A stretch of 64,000 bases of DNA from Aliitabrizicola sp041905595 (GCA_041905595.1 JAYRKT010000011.1:1-64000); one strand, 5' to 3'; positions 50,735 to 60,646 are shown, numbered from the stretch's first letter. Notes: a model not told the origin generated them from the letters alone. Translations and numbers: made by a program.

Positions 50735-52102
50735 ATGGATGGCACGGTACTGGTCGCGGATGACGACCGCACGATCCGCACGGTTCTGACCCAGGCGCTG
50801 ACCCGCGCGGGCTGCAAGGTGCACGCAACCTCGTCGCTGATGACGCTGATGCGGTGGGTCGAGGAAGGGAAGGGCGATCTGGTCATCTCGGACGTGATCA
50901 TGCCCGACGGCAACGGTCTCGAGGCGCTGCCGCGCATCGGCAAGATGCGCCCCGGCCTGCCGGTGATCGTCATCTCGGCCCAGAACACGATCATGACCGC
51001 AATCCAGGCGGCCGAGGCCGAGGCCTACGACTACCTGCCCAAGCCCTTTGACCTGCCCGATCTAATGAAACGCTCGGCCCGGGCCCTGGACCAGAAACGC
51101 CGGGCGGTCACGCGCAATCGCGCCGAGACCAAGGAGGCCGGCGACGACCTGCCGCTCGTGGGCCGCACCCCGGCGATGCAGGCGCTGTACCGGCTGGTCG
51201 CGCGGGTGATGAACACAGACCTGCCCGTGCTCGTCACCGGCGAAAGCGGTACCGGCAAGTCGCTGATCGCGCGCGCCATTCACGACTTCTCGGACCGCCG
51301 CACGCTGCCGTTCGTCGTGGCGCAATCCGCCGATCTGGCAGGGATCGAAGGTCCGGCGATGCTGCTGTCCAAGGCGAGGGGGGGAAGCCTCGTCTTCGAT
51401 GAGGTCGCCGATTATGACGAGGATGCACAGGCCCGCATCGTGCGGATGCTCGATATGCTCGGCGATTCTGCGCCTCGGATCATGGCAACCTCGCAAGCCG
51501 ATCTTTCGGCCCGGATGGAAGCGGGGCTTTTCCGGCAGGACCTGTTCTACCGGCTTGGCGGGGTCACGATCCACGTGCCGTCCCTGCGCGAACGAGTGGA
51601 CGACATCCCACTGCTTGCGGACCATTTCCTTGCCAAGGGCGAACGTGATTTCGGTTCGGTCCGCCGCCTGTCGGCCGACGCGCGGGAACTGGTACGGGCC
51701 TATTCCTGGCCGGGTAACGTCCGGCAGCTGGAAAACACCCTGCGCCGCCTGATGGTCACCTCGGCCGAGCCCGAAATCAGCCGGGCCGAGGTCGAGGCGG
51801 TTCTTGGCAACCAGCCGTCGATGGAGCCGCTCCGCGGCGGCGGGGAGGGCGAGAAACTCTCGACCAGCGTCGCCAAGCATCTGAAGCGCTACTTCGACCT
51901 GCACGGCGGCGCCCTGCCGCCGCCCGGGGTCTATCAGCGAATCCTGCGCGAAGTCGAGTTGCCGCTCATCGAAATCGCCCTCGATGCGACCGCCGGTAAC
52001 CAGGCAAAATGTGCCGATCTGCTGGGCATCAACCGCAATACCTTGCGCAAGAAGATCACAGACCTCGATATCCGCGTGACACGGCGGCGCAAGCTGATGT
52101 AA
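50735..52102 (+). CDS. ntrC: Nitrogen regulator NtrC (lacks the GAFTGA motif)
   Basis: A 455-residue response regulator. Receiver domain with Asp53 (LVISDVIMPDGNGL); an AAA+ domain with Walker A GESGTGKS (169-176) and Walker B SLVFDE; a Fis-type HTH at the C-terminus (NQAKCADLLGINRNTLRKKI). The sigma54-contacting GAFTGA loop is absent: the segment between residues 200 and 222 is shortened (LAGIEGPAMLLSKARGG). This fits R. capsulatus NtrC, which activates through sigma70. ATG 50735 has AAGGAGG upstream. Confidence 0.97.
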   Translation: MDGTVLVADDDRTIRTVLTQALTRAGCKVHATSSLMTLMRWVEEGKGDLVISDVIMPDGNGLEALPRIGKMRPGLPVIVISAQNTIMTAIQAAEAEAYDYLPKPFDLPDLMKRSARALDQKRRAVTRNRAETKEAGDDLPLVGRTPAMQALYRLVARVMNTDLPVLVTGESGTGKSLIARAIHDFSDRRTLPFVVAQSADLAGIEGPAMLLSKARGGSLVFDEVADYDEDAQARIVRMLDMLGDSAPRIMATSQADLSARMEAGLFRQDLFYRLGGVTIHVPSLRERVDDIPLLADHFLAKGERDFGSVRRLSADARELVRAYSWPGNVRQLENTLRRLMVTSAEPEISRAEVEAVLGNQPSMEPLRGGGEGEKLSTSVAKHLKRYFDLHGGALPPPGVYQRILREVELPLIEIALDATAGNQAKCADLLGINRNTLRKKITDLDIRVTRRRKLM

Positions 52103-52118
52103 AACCGCCACAGGAATA

Positions 52119-54449
52119 GTGGCACGGCGGCGTCAGTCGTCAGAAGGCCACGGAATCGGCGGTAAGGGTCGCTTTGGGCGGCCTAAATCAAGGGCTACAG
52201 GCGTGCAGCGCTCAGCGCGGAGTGAGACCTGGAACCGGTTGCGCAGGCAACGCCGGGTTCAGACATGGGCCACGTTCGGCCTTGTCCTGCTTGGCCCGCT
52301 TCTGGCGCTGGCCACCTTCCTGACGCTTGGACCGTTCAATCAGGGCGCCGGCTCGCCCGAACTGCGTATCGTCCTGCTGGCCGATCTCGTCTACGTTCTG
52401 GTCGTCGCCACATTGGTCATCCAGCGCATCGTCCGGATGGTGGCCGACCGCCGCGCGAAATCCGCCGGATCGCGGTTGCACCTGCGCCTGACCGGTGTCT
52501 TTGCCCTGATCGCGCTGGTTCCGACGGTGCTGGTGGCGGTCTTTGCGGTGCTGACGGTGAATGTGGGCCTGGAGGGCTGGTTTTCCGACAGGGTACGGCA
52601 AGTGGTCGGATCGTCGCTGTCGGCGGCCGAGGCCTATCGCAGCGAACACCAGCACGACCTGAGCCAGGACGCCCAGGCGCTCGCAGGCTACCTCAACCTG
52701 TCCAAGCAGGCCTCGGTCTATGTCGATGACGGCGACCTGAGACAGCTCCTGAGCAAGGCGCAGGCCCAGGTCCAGCGCGGATTGCGCGAGGCCTATGTCA
52801 TCGACGGCAGCGGCGAAATCCGGGCGAGGGGCGAAAGCTCTTACCTCTTCGACTACGAAAGGCCCTCGGACGATGAGATCGCGCGCGCGCTGAAAGGCGA
52901 GACTGTCATCATCGAGGACTGGACGAACAATGAATTCCGCGCCCTTGTCTGGCTGGAGTCCTATCCCGACCGCTTCCTGTTGGTGACGCGCACGGTCGAC
53001 GGGTCGCTGCTGAGCCTGCTGGACGAAACGACCGAGAACGCCCGCCTCTATCACCAGCTCGAATCCGAGCGTGGGAGGCTTCTGTTCGAATTCGGACTTC
53101 TTTACATAGGCTTCGCCCTTATTCTTATTCTTGCGGCCGTGTGGCTCGGCCTGTGGTTCGCCGAGCGTTTGTCTCGCCCGGTTGGTCGCCTTGCCGGGGC
53201 GGCGCAGCGCGTGGGCGGCGGCGATCTGGATGTGCAGGTGATCGAGGAGCAGGGCGATGACGAAATCGCCATGCTTGGGCGCATCTTCAACCAGATGACC
53301 CGCCAGCTCAAAGGCCAGCGCGCGGCCCTTGTCGAGGGCCACGCCCTGACCGAAGAGCGGCGGCGCCTGTTCGACTCGGTCCTGTCAAACGTGACCGCCG
53401 GGGTGATCGGCCTTGATGCCGATGGCGTGGTTGAGTTCATCAACCGCTCCGCAACGCGGCTTCTCGACCTTCCCCCGGAAGCCGGCGGCGCGATGACCGT
53501 GCTGGTGCCGGAATTCGGCCCGCTTCTGGAGCGGGTGCGGGAAGGTGACGGCGGCGCTGTCCAGGAAGAGGTGCGGCTGTCGCGGCGTGGCAAGCTGGAA
53601 AGCCTGCTGGTCCGGATGAGCGAGCGGCGCAACGATGACGGGACGCCAGAAGGTTACGTGGTGGCCTTTGACGACGTGACCGAGCTGGTCAGCGCGCAAA
53701 GGATGGCCGCCTGGGGCGACGTGGCCCGTCGCATCGCGCATGAGATCAAGAACCCACTGACGCCAATCCAGCTGTCGGCCGAACGCATCAAGCGCAAGTT
53801 CCGCCCGATCGTGGGCGAAGAGGCGGCGGCGGATCTTGACCAGTATACAGATGTCATCGTCCGTCAGACCGGCGACCTGCGGCGCATCGTCGACGAATTC
53901 TCGAAATTTGCCCGGATGCCGGAACCGGACCGGCGCGAGGAAGACCTCGTCAAGCTTGTCCGCGACGCGGTTGTCCTGCAGGACAGCGGCCAGCCTGACG
54001 TGAAGGTGACGGCAAAGCTGCCCGAGGGGCCGCTGATGCTGGACCTGGACGCGACCATGATTTCCCAAGCGCTGACCAACCTGATCAAGAACGCGGGAGA
54101 AGCGATTGAATCGCTGAAGGAAAAAGGCGCGCCAGACGATCTTGATCCGCAGATCAAGGTCGAGATGGAAGAGCAGTCGGACGTTGTGGTCATCCGGATA
54201 TCGGATAACGGGATCGGCCTGCCCGAGGATCGGGCGCGGCTTTTCGAACCCTATGTGACGACGCGGGAGAAGGGCACGGGCCTGGGCCTGCCGATCGTCA
54301 AGAAGATCATCGAGGAACATGGCGGCACGCTGACACTCAACGATGCCGCGCCATTCGAGGGCCAGTCCCATCACGGGGCAATGGCCGAAATCAGACTGCC
54401 CCGCAGCCCGCGCCCGGCGCGGGGACGGGGTGTGCGCGCGGCCAGATGA
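52119..54449 (+). CDS. ntrY: Membrane histidine kinase NtrY
   Basis: A 776-residue sensor kinase. A basic N-terminus is followed by four membrane helices (about 51-71, 82-101, 123-146, 323-350) with a periplasmic domain between the third and fourth. Then come HAMP, PAS, a phosphoacceptor His (RIAHEIKNPLTPIQL) and HATPase (DNGIGLPED, GTGLGLPIV). It phosphorylates NtrX, responding to nitrogen and possibly redox or oxygen. GTG 52119 with AGGA upstream. Between ntrC (16 bp) and ntrX (18 bp). Confidence 0.95.
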   Translation: MARRRQSSEGHGIGGKGRFGRPKSRATGVQRSARSETWNRLRRQRRVQTWATFGLVLLGPLLALATFLTLGPFNQGAGSPELRIVLLADLVYVLVVATLVIQRIVRMVADRRAKSAGSRLHLRLTGVFALIALVPTVLVAVFAVLTVNVGLEGWFSDRVRQVVGSSLSAAEAYRSEHQHDLSQDAQALAGYLNLSKQASVYVDDGDLRQLLSKAQAQVQRGLREAYVIDGSGEIRARGESSYLFDYERPSDDEIARALKGETVIIEDWTNNEFRALVWLESYPDRFLLVTRTVDGSLLSLLDETTENARLYHQLESERGRLLFEFGLLYIGFALILILAAVWLGLWFAERLSRPVGRLAGAAQRVGGGDLDVQVIEEQGDDEIAMLGRIFNQMTRQLKGQRAALVEGHALTEERRRLFDSVLSNVTAGVIGLDADGVVEFINRSATRLLDLPPEAGGAMTVLVPEFGPLLERVREGDGGAVQEEVRLSRRGKLESLLVRMSERRNDDGTPEGYVVAFDDVTELVSAQRMAAWGDVARRIAHEIKNPLTPIQLSAERIKRKFRPIVGEEAAADLDQYTDVIVRQTGDLRRIVDEFSKFARMPEPDRREEDLVKLVRDAVVLQDSGQPDVKVTAKLPEGPLMLDLDATMISQALTNLIKNAGEAIESLKEKGAPDDLDPQIKVEMEEQSDVVVIRISDNGIGLPEDRARLFEPYVTTREKGTGLGLPIVKKIIEEHGGTLTLNDAAPFEGQSHHGAMAEIRLPRSPRPARGRGVRAAR

Positions 54450-54467
54450 GGCCCGGAGGACAGGCAG

Positions 54468-55895
54468 ATGAGCGGTATTCTTATAGTAGACGATGAAAAG
54501 GACATTCGCGAACTGATCGGCGACATCCTGCGGGATGAAGGCTATCAGGTCCGCCTTGCCGGCAACTCGGATGCGTGCATGGCCGAGATCAACGCCGAGC
54601 CCCCGGCGCTGATGATCCTGGATATCTGGCTCAAGGACAGCCAGATGGACGGCATCGACATCCTGAAGACCGTCCGCCGGTCGAACCCCGATGTGCCGAT
54701 CGTCATCATCTCGGGTCATGGCAACATCGAGATCGCTGTCGCGGCGATCAAGCAGGGGGCATACGACTTCATCGAGAAGCCGTTCAACATCGACCAGCTG
54801 ATGGTCGTGGTGTCGCGCGCGATGGAGACGAGCCGCCTGCGGCGCGAGAACGTCGATTTGCGCCGGCGTGAAGTGACCTCGGCCGAGATGCTGGGAAATT
54901 CCCCGGCTTTCAAGGCTTTGAAGGCGCAGCTTGAGAAGGTGACGAAGTCGAACGGCCGGGTGATGCTGACCGGTCCGGCCGGGTCGGGCAAGGAACTGGC
55001 GGCCCGGTTCATTCATGCCCAGTCGAACCGCGCCACGGCGCCATTCGTCTCGGTTTCCTCGGCGACGGTCGAGCCGGAGCGGATGGAAGAGGTGCTCTTC
55101 GGGCGGGAATCGTCCGAGCGTGGGATCGAGCAAGGGCTGTTGGAACAGGCGCATGGCGGTGTCGTCTATTTCGACGAGGTTGCCGACATGCCGCTTGGCA
55201 CCCAGTCGAAGATCCTGCGCGTGCTGGTCGAGCAGCAATTCGCCCGGGCTGGTGGCACCGACAAGGTGCGGGTTGACCTGCGAGTCATCTCTTCGACCAC
55301 ACGGGACTTGAAGGCCGAAATCGCCTCGGGCCGCTTCCGGCAGGAACTTTACGACCGGCTGAATGTCGTGCCGATCGCCGTGCCTTCGCTCGAGGATCGG
55401 CGCGAGGATATCCCCGAACTGGCGCGCCACTTCATCCAGATGTTCCACCGCACCCAAGGATTGCCCGCGCGCGAGCTGACCTCGGAAGCCGAGGCGATCC
55501 TGCAGACGATGCATTGGCCGGGCAACGTCCGGCAGTTGCGCAACGTCATCGAGCGGGTGCTGATCCTGGGCGAAGGCGCTGGCCCGATCGAAGCGCGCGA
55601 GATGCCGGGCCGCGATGACGCGGACGAGGGCGAAGGCAGGATCGTTCTGGGCGGCGCCCTGGCGACGCTGCCGCTGCGCGAGGCGCGTGAACTGTTCGAG
55701 CGGGAATACCTGCTGACCCAGATCAACCGTTTCGGCGGAAATATCAGCCGGACGGCAAGCTTCGTCGGAATGGAGCGCTCGGCGCTGCATCGAAAGCTCA
55801 AGTCGCTTGGCGTGGTCACGACCTCGAAGGCCGGGGCGCGGGTGGCGCATCTGGAGGACGAGGACGACCTGGAAGGCGAAGAGATCGAGGATTGA
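54468..55895 (+). CDS. ntrX: Response regulator NtrX (lacks the GAFTGA motif)
   Basis: A 475-residue NtrC-like regulator. Receiver Asp52 (LMILDIWLKDSQMDG), AAA+ domain with Walker A GPAGSGKE and Walker B YFDEVADM, and Fis-like HTH (GGNISRTASFVGMERSALHRKL). As in NtrC, the GAFTGA loop is replaced (FGRESSERGIEQGLLEQAHGG), so sigma54 activation is unlikely. It partners NtrY and in relatives affects envelope, respiration and nitrogen metabolism. GGAGG upstream. Confidence 0.95.
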   Translation: MSGILIVDDEKDIRELIGDILRDEGYQVRLAGNSDACMAEINAEPPALMILDIWLKDSQMDGIDILKTVRRSNPDVPIVIISGHGNIEIAVAAIKQGAYDFIEKPFNIDQLMVVVSRAMETSRLRRENVDLRRREVTSAEMLGNSPAFKALKAQLEKVTKSNGRVMLTGPAGSGKELAARFIHAQSNRATAPFVSVSSATVEPERMEEVLFGRESSERGIEQGLLEQAHGGVVYFDEVADMPLGTQSKILRVLVEQQFARAGGTDKVRVDLRVISSTTRDLKAEIASGRFRQELYDRLNVVPIAVPSLEDRREDIPELARHFIQMFHRTQGLPARELTSEAEAILQTMHWPGNVRQLRNVIERVLILGEGAGPIEAREMPGRDDADEGEGRIVLGGALATLPLREARELFEREYLLTQINRFGGNISRTASFVGMERSALHRKLKSLGVVTTSKAGARVAHLEDEDDLEGEEIED

Positions 55896-55992
55896 TCCTT
55901 TCGCCGCGGTCGGCAACCACGGGGTCGACCCGGATTGACCCGTCGCGGGCCATCTGCCAAGCAGGAAACGGCAGCCCAACGGGAAGAGCGGC

Positions 55993-57369
55993 ATGAAGGT
56001 CATCATCTGCGGCGCCGGCCAGGTCGGCTGGCAAATCGCGCGGCACCTGTCCGGCGAGAAGAACGACGTGACCGTCGTGGACAATAACCCGGAATTGGTG
56101 CGTCGCGCGACGGAAACACTGGATGTCCAAGGGGTTGCGGGCTTTGCCTCATACCCGGACGTGCTGGAGCGTGCCGGGGCGCGCGACGCCGACATGCTGA
56201 TCGCCGCCACCCATTCCGACGAGGTGAACATGGTGACCTGCGAGGTCGCCTATGCGCTGTTCAACATCCCTCGCAAGATCGCCCGGCTGCGTGCCCAGAA
56301 CTATCTCGACTCGGGCTATTCCGACCTCTTCACCTCGAAGCACGTCGCCATCGACGTCGTCATCAGTCCCGAGCGCGAAGTGGCCGAGGCGGCCCTGCAG
56401 CGCCTGGCGGCGCCTTCGGCCTTCGATACCGAAAGCTTCATGGGCGGCCGCGCGCAGCTTCTCGGGATTGCGCTGGAAGAGGATTGCCCGGTCCTGAACA
56501 CGCCCCTGCGGCAGTTGTCCGACCTGTTCTCGACGCTGCGGGCCATCGTGGTCGGGGTGCGGCGGGACGACCGCTTGTTCGCGCCCGACCCCGAGGATCA
56601 GCTTCTCGCGGATGACCAGATCTATGTGTTCACCCAGACAGAGGATGTGAACAGGACGCTGGAAATATTTGGAAAGACAACGAAAAAACAGGAGCGCGTC
56701 GTCATCATCGGGGGTGGCAATGTCGGCCTTGCCGTGGCCCGCGCGCTGGAGCAGCGGACCGACCGGGTTCGGGTCAAGATGATCGAGCGCGATCGCGAGA
56801 CGGCGGAACGGGCAGCGGACGCATTGCAGCGGACCATCGTGCTGAACGGTGATGGCATGGACAGCGACCTTCTGGCCGAAGCCGATGTCGACCGCGCCGA
56901 TGCCGTGCTGGTCGTGACCGATGATGACAAGACCAACATGCTGGTCGCCGTCCGCGCCAAGGCCGAGGGCTGTCCGATGGCGATTGCCCTGGTCAACGAC
57001 CCGACGCTGGTGCCGCTTATGGCGCCTCTGGACATCGACGCCTACATCAACCCGCGCGCGACGACCGTGTCCTCGATCCTGCGCCATATCCGGCACGGGC
57101 GGGTCCGGGCGATCTACTCGATCGGTGATGCGGAGGCCGAGGTGATCGAGGCGCAGGTGCTGTCGACCTCGCCGCTGGCCGGCAGCCTGATCCGTGACAT
57201 CGAGTTTCCCGACGGGGTGCTGGTTGGCCTGATCCTGAGGGGCGAGAAGATGCTGAAACCGACGGGGACGCTGCGGATCGAGGAGGGCGACGTGATCGCC
57301 ATGTTCGCCTTGGCCAAGGACGTGCCGGAGGTCGAGCGCCTGCTGCAAGTCACTGTCGATTTCTTCTGA
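55993..57369 (+). CDS. trkA: Potassium uptake regulator TrkA
   Basis: A 458-residue cytosolic subunit with two RCK/KTN units. Each starts with an NAD-binding glycine motif: IICGAGQVGWQIARHL (residues 3-18) and IIGGGNVGLAVARAL near residue 240; a TrkA_C domain follows each. It gates the TrkH channel in response to nucleotides. It begins 97 bp after ntrX and 5 bp before trkH, so trkAH is one unit next to ntrYX. Confidence 0.96.
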   Translation: MKVIICGAGQVGWQIARHLSGEKNDVTVVDNNPELVRRATETLDVQGVAGFASYPDVLERAGARDADMLIAATHSDEVNMVTCEVAYALFNIPRKIARLRAQNYLDSGYSDLFTSKHVAIDVVISPEREVAEAALQRLAAPSAFDTESFMGGRAQLLGIALEEDCPVLNTPLRQLSDLFSTLRAIVVGVRRDDRLFAPDPEDQLLADDQIYVFTQTEDVNRTLEIFGKTTKKQERVVIIGGGNVGLAVARALEQRTDRVRVKMIERDRETAERAADALQRTIVLNGDGMDSDLLAEADVDRADAVLVVTDDDKTNMLVAVRAKAEGCPMAIALVNDPTLVPLMAPLDIDAYINPRATTVSSILRHIRHGRVRAIYSIGDAEAEVIEAQVLSTSPLAGSLIRDIEFPDGVLVGLILRGEKMLKPTGTLRIEEGDVIAMFALAKDVPEVERLLQVTVDFF

Positions 57370-57374
57370 CGCCC

Positions 57375-58892
57375 ATGCGTCGCCTCATCGAACTCCCCCT
57401 TCTGGTCATCCTCCTCGCCGTCGCGGCGCTGGTGATGTTCCTGCCGGCGGGACATGCGATGGTGAGCGGCGACTACCGGACGGCGCGCAGCTTTTTCTAT
57501 GCGGCGCTTCTGTTCCTGTTCCTGACCGCGATGATCGCCATCGCGACCGCCAATCACCGCCCGCGCAACCTGGTCCGTAGCCAGCTCGCGGGCGTTGTGC
57601 TGGCCTATGTCGTCCTGCCGCCTGTCCTGGCTGTCCCGTTTCATCACGCCGTTCAGAACACGACATTCATGAACGCCTGGTTTGAAATGGTGTCCGCCTT
57701 CACCACCACCGGCGCAACGGTCTATGACGAGCCGGCGCGCCTTCCGGCAAGCCTGCACCTGTGGCGGGCGCTGGTCGGCTGGCTGGGCGGGTTCTTCGTG
57801 CTTCTGTCGGCCATCGCAGTTCTTGCTCCGCTGAACCTTGGCGGGTTCGAGGTGATTTCGGGCGGCTCGGTCGGGCGGTCAAAGCCCGGAACACAGCAGA
57901 TCACCCGGATTGCCGATCCGTCGGAACGGATCGTGCGTCACGCGCTTGAGCTGTTTCCGGTCTATGGCGGGCTGACGCTCTTGCTGTGGATCCTGCTTCT
58001 GACTGCGGGCGAGACCGGGATCGTCGCGCTGAGCCATGCGATGTCGACCCTGTCGACAAGCGGCATCTCGCCGCAGCGGGACCTGAGCGAGGGGCAGTCC
58101 GGTCGGCTGGGCGAACTGATGATCTTCCTGTTCTTCGCCTTCGCGATCACGCGGCGGGCGATGTTCACCCGCCTGCCGACCCGGGTCGACCTGCCCTTGT
58201 GGCGTGACCCCGAAGTGCGGATGGCGCTGGTTTGCATCGGCATCCTGCCACTGTTCCTGTTCCTCCAGCACTGGACCGGGCGCTACGCCGAGGATCAGGC
58301 CCGCGACCTGTTCGGGGCGCTTCGGGCCCTGTGGGGATCGCTGTTCACGACCCTATCCTTCCTGACGACAACGGGATTCGTCTCGGAAGACTGGCAGGCG
58401 GCGCGGCTTTGGGCCGGGCCGGGATCGTCCGGGCTGATCCTTGTGGGACTGGCCCTGATCGGGGGCGGCGTGGCGACCGCGGCGGGCGGGGTAAAGCTTT
58501 TGCGGGTTTACGCGCTGTTCAAGCACGGCGAGCACGAGCTTGAGTTGATGATCCTGCCGCATTTCGTGGGCGGCGAAGGGGCGGTGGCACGTCGGTTGCG
58601 TGGGGAAGGCGCCTATGTCGCCTGGATCTTCTTCATGCTCTTCGCGATCTCGATCGCGGTCACGATGGCATTCCTGACCATGACCGGGCTCGGATTCGAA
58701 CCGGCGATGATCTTCACCGTCGCGGCGCTGTCGACGACAGGCCCGCTCGCCCAGGTCGGTGCCGATGCACCGCTGAGTTACGCCACGCTCGATTCCGGGG
58801 CCAAGGTGATCCTTGCCGCCGCGATGGTGGTGGGGCGGCTCGAGACATTGGCGATCCTGGCCTTGCTGATCCCGGACAGCTGGCGACGCTAG
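57375..58892 (+). CDS. trkH: Potassium uptake channel TrkH
   Basis: A 505-residue inner-membrane protein with four M1-P-M2 units. The selectivity-filter stretches are seen four times: SAFTTTGAT, STLSTSGIS, SFLTTTGFV, AALSTTGPL. Basic segment RRAMFTRL is cytoplasmic. It imports K+ with TrkA. Starts 5 bp after trkA. Confidence 0.95.
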   Translation: MRRLIELPLLVILLAVAALVMFLPAGHAMVSGDYRTARSFFYAALLFLFLTAMIAIATANHRPRNLVRSQLAGVVLAYVVLPPVLAVPFHHAVQNTTFMNAWFEMVSAFTTTGATVYDEPARLPASLHLWRALVGWLGGFFVLLSAIAVLAPLNLGGFEVISGGSVGRSKPGTQQITRIADPSERIVRHALELFPVYGGLTLLLWILLLTAGETGIVALSHAMSTLSTSGISPQRDLSEGQSGRLGELMIFLFFAFAITRRAMFTRLPTRVDLPLWRDPEVRMALVCIGILPLFLFLQHWTGRYAEDQARDLFGALRALWGSLFTTLSFLTTTGFVSEDWQAARLWAGPGSSGLILVGLALIGGGVATAAGGVKLLRVYALFKHGEHELELMILPHFVGGEGAVARRLRGEGAYVAWIFFMLFAISIAVTMAFLTMTGLGFEPAMIFTVAALSTTGPLAQVGADAPLSYATLDSGAKVILAAAMVVGRLETLAILALLIPDSWRR

Positions 58893-59042
58893 TCGGCCAC
58901 AGCCCGTGAAATGCGCCGTTTTGGGGCTGGAATCCGAATCTTTCACGCATCATACTTGCTCCTGTCATCATCGGGTGCCGCGCCGGCGACCGGGACGGGC
59001 AACAAAAAAAGTAAACGGACACAACAAGGACTGAAGAATCCT

Positions 59043-59276
59043 ATGGCTGCCGATAAACAGAATTTGCAGGACGCATTTCTCAACCATGTGCGTAAGGCGA
59101 AGGTTCCGGTGACGATTTTCCTCATCAACGGGGTGAAACTGCAGGGCGTGATCACCTGGTTTGACAATTTCTGTGTGCTTCTGCGCCGCGATGGCCAGTC
59201 GCAGCTTGTCTACAAGCATGCGATCTCGACCATCATGCCGGGCGCGCCGATCAACCTGTACGAGGGCGAAGACTGA
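59043..59276 (+). CDS. hfq: RNA chaperone Hfq
   Basis: A 77-residue Sm-like protein. Sm1 (QDAFLNHVRKAKVPVTIFLINGVKLQG) and Sm2 (YKHAIST) with the RNA-binding Gln, Phe and Lys-His are conserved; the tail is short, as in alphaproteobacteria. ATG 59043 is used; the frame upstream to 58911 has no homology. It helps sRNAs pair with mRNAs, including in nitrogen regulation. Its stop overlaps the proposed hflX CTG. Confidence 0.97.
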   Translation: MAADKQNLQDAFLNHVRKAKVPVTIFLINGVKLQGVITWFDNFCVLLRRDGQSQLVYKHAISTIMPGAPINLYEGED

Positions 59277-60559
59277 CCGCGTCCGACGACGGCACGGCGC
59301 CGGGTCCGACCCGCGCCTATGTCCTGCACCCTGACCTGAAGGGCGAAAAGACCCGCAGGCTGCCCGAACATGGTCTGGCCGAAGCGGTTTCGCTGGCCGC
59401 CGCCCTGCCCGAGATGGAGGTTCTCGGGGCCGAAGTCGTGCGCGTGTCCCGCGTGACGCCGGGGACGCTGTTCGGCTCGGGCAAGGTCGAGGAGCTGAAG
59501 GCGCGGTTCAAGGAACTGGAGATCGGCCTTGTGCTGGTCGATGGACCGGTCAGCCCGGTGCAGCAGCGCAACCTCGAAAAGGAATGGGGCTGCAAGCTGC
59601 TCGACCGGACCGGGCTGATCCTCGAGATCTTCGCCGACCGGGCAAGGACGCGCGAGGGCGTGCTGCAGGTGGAGCTTGCCGCACTCAGCTACCAGCGGAC
59701 GCGGCTGGTGCGGGCCTGGACCCACCTCGAGCGTCAGCGCGGCGGTTTCGGCTTTGTCGGCGGGCCGGGCGAGACGCAGATCGAGAGCGACCGCCGGGCC
59801 ATCGACGACCAGGTGGTGAAGCTCAAGCGCCAGTTGGAGCGGGTGGTCAAGACGCGCGAATTGCACCGCGCGGCGCGGCGCAAGGTGCCGTTTCCGGTGG
59901 TGGCGCTGGTCGGCTACACCAACGCCGGCAAGTCGACGCTCTTCAACCGCATGACCGGAGCCGAGGTTCTGGCCAAGGACATGCTCTTTGCCACGCTCGA
60001 CCCGACGATGCGCGGGGTGCTGCTGCCCTCGGGGCGCAAGGTGATCCTGTCGGACACGGTGGGCTTCATCAGCGATTTGCCGACGCAACTGGTCGCCGCC
60101 TTCCGCGCCACGCTGGAAGAGGTGCTGGAGGCGGACCTGATCCTTCATGTCCGCGACATCAGCCATCCCGAGACCGAGGAACAGGCGGCGGATGTGAATG
60201 ACATCCTCGCGAGCCTCGGCGTTGCCGAGACGACACCGCGCTTCGAAGTCTGGAACAAGCTCGATTTGCTGCCGGAGGACCGGCGTGAGGCGCTGGTGGT
60301 GCAGGCCGCGCGCAGCCCCGAGATCTTTGCCCTGTCGGCGCTGACGGGCGAGGGATTGCCCCGTCTGCTGGAGGCGATTTCGGAGGCGTTCGAGGAGGAG
60401 AAGACCGAGCGTGTCCTGACGCTCGATTTCGAGGACGGGCGGCGGCGCGCCTGGCTGCACCAGCAGGGTGTGGTGGAGGACGAGGCACAGGGTGAGGACG
60501 GCTATCGCCTGACCGTGCGCTGGACGGCGCGTCAGGAAAAGCGCTTCCGCGAGTTGTGA
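59273..60559 (+). CDS. hflX: GTPase HflX with predicted CTG start
   Basis: A ribosome-associated GTPase that splits stalled ribosomes. HflX domain motifs: TPGTLFGSGKVEEL, ALSPAQ-like PVSPVQQRNLE, RTGLILEIFADRARTREG, GGFGFVGGPGETQIESDRR; the G domain has GYTNAGKST (G1), DTVGF (G3) and NKLD (G4). Homology to the N-terminal domain (RAYVLHPDL, then about 30 residues) begins upstream of the first canonical start, ATG 59414. Between the hfq stop and that ATG the frame has no ATG, GTG or TTG, but CTG 59273 overlaps the hfq TGA (CTGA). I therefore propose coupled translation from CTG. Confidence 0.9.
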   Translation: MTASDDGTAPGPTRAYVLHPDLKGEKTRRLPEHGLAEAVSLAAALPEMEVLGAEVVRVSRVTPGTLFGSGKVEELKARFKELEIGLVLVDGPVSPVQQRNLEKEWGCKLLDRTGLILEIFADRARTREGVLQVELAALSYQRTRLVRAWTHLERQRGGFGFVGGPGETQIESDRRAIDDQVVKLKRQLERVVKTRELHRAARRKVPFPVVALVGYTNAGKSTLFNRMTGAEVLAKDMLFATLDPTMRGVLLPSGRKVILSDTVGFISDLPTQLVAAFRATLEEVLEADLILHVRDISHPETEEQAADVNDILASLGVAETTPRFEVWNKLDLLPEDRREALVVQAARSPEIFALSALTGEGLPRLLEAISEAFEEEKTERVLTLDFEDGRRRAWLHQQGVVEDEAQGEDGYRLTVRWTARQEKRFREL

Positions 60560-60566
60560 GGCGGGA

Positions 60567-60630
60567 CGGGGGGCTGTCTGCCCCCCGGTCGCGGCCACTG
60601 GCCGCGCCTCCCCCCGAGGATATTTGGGAA
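60567..60630. other. GC hairpins and CCCGAGGATATTTGGG element after hflX
   Basis: GGGGGGC / GCCCCCC and GCGGCC / GGCCGC hairpins are followed by CCCCGAGGATATTTGGG and AGAAGAAG. From memory this resembles an intergenic sequence common in Rhodobacterales genomes. It probably stops hflX and the convergent GNAT-ACT gene. Confidence 0.4.
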
Positions 60631-60646
60631 CAGAAGAAGCTGGGTG

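Noticed and set aside
53385..56231. A very long antisense open frame opposite ntrY-ntrX-trkA
   Set aside because: High GC gives long frames on the opposite strand; codon use and homology clearly support the plus-strand genes.
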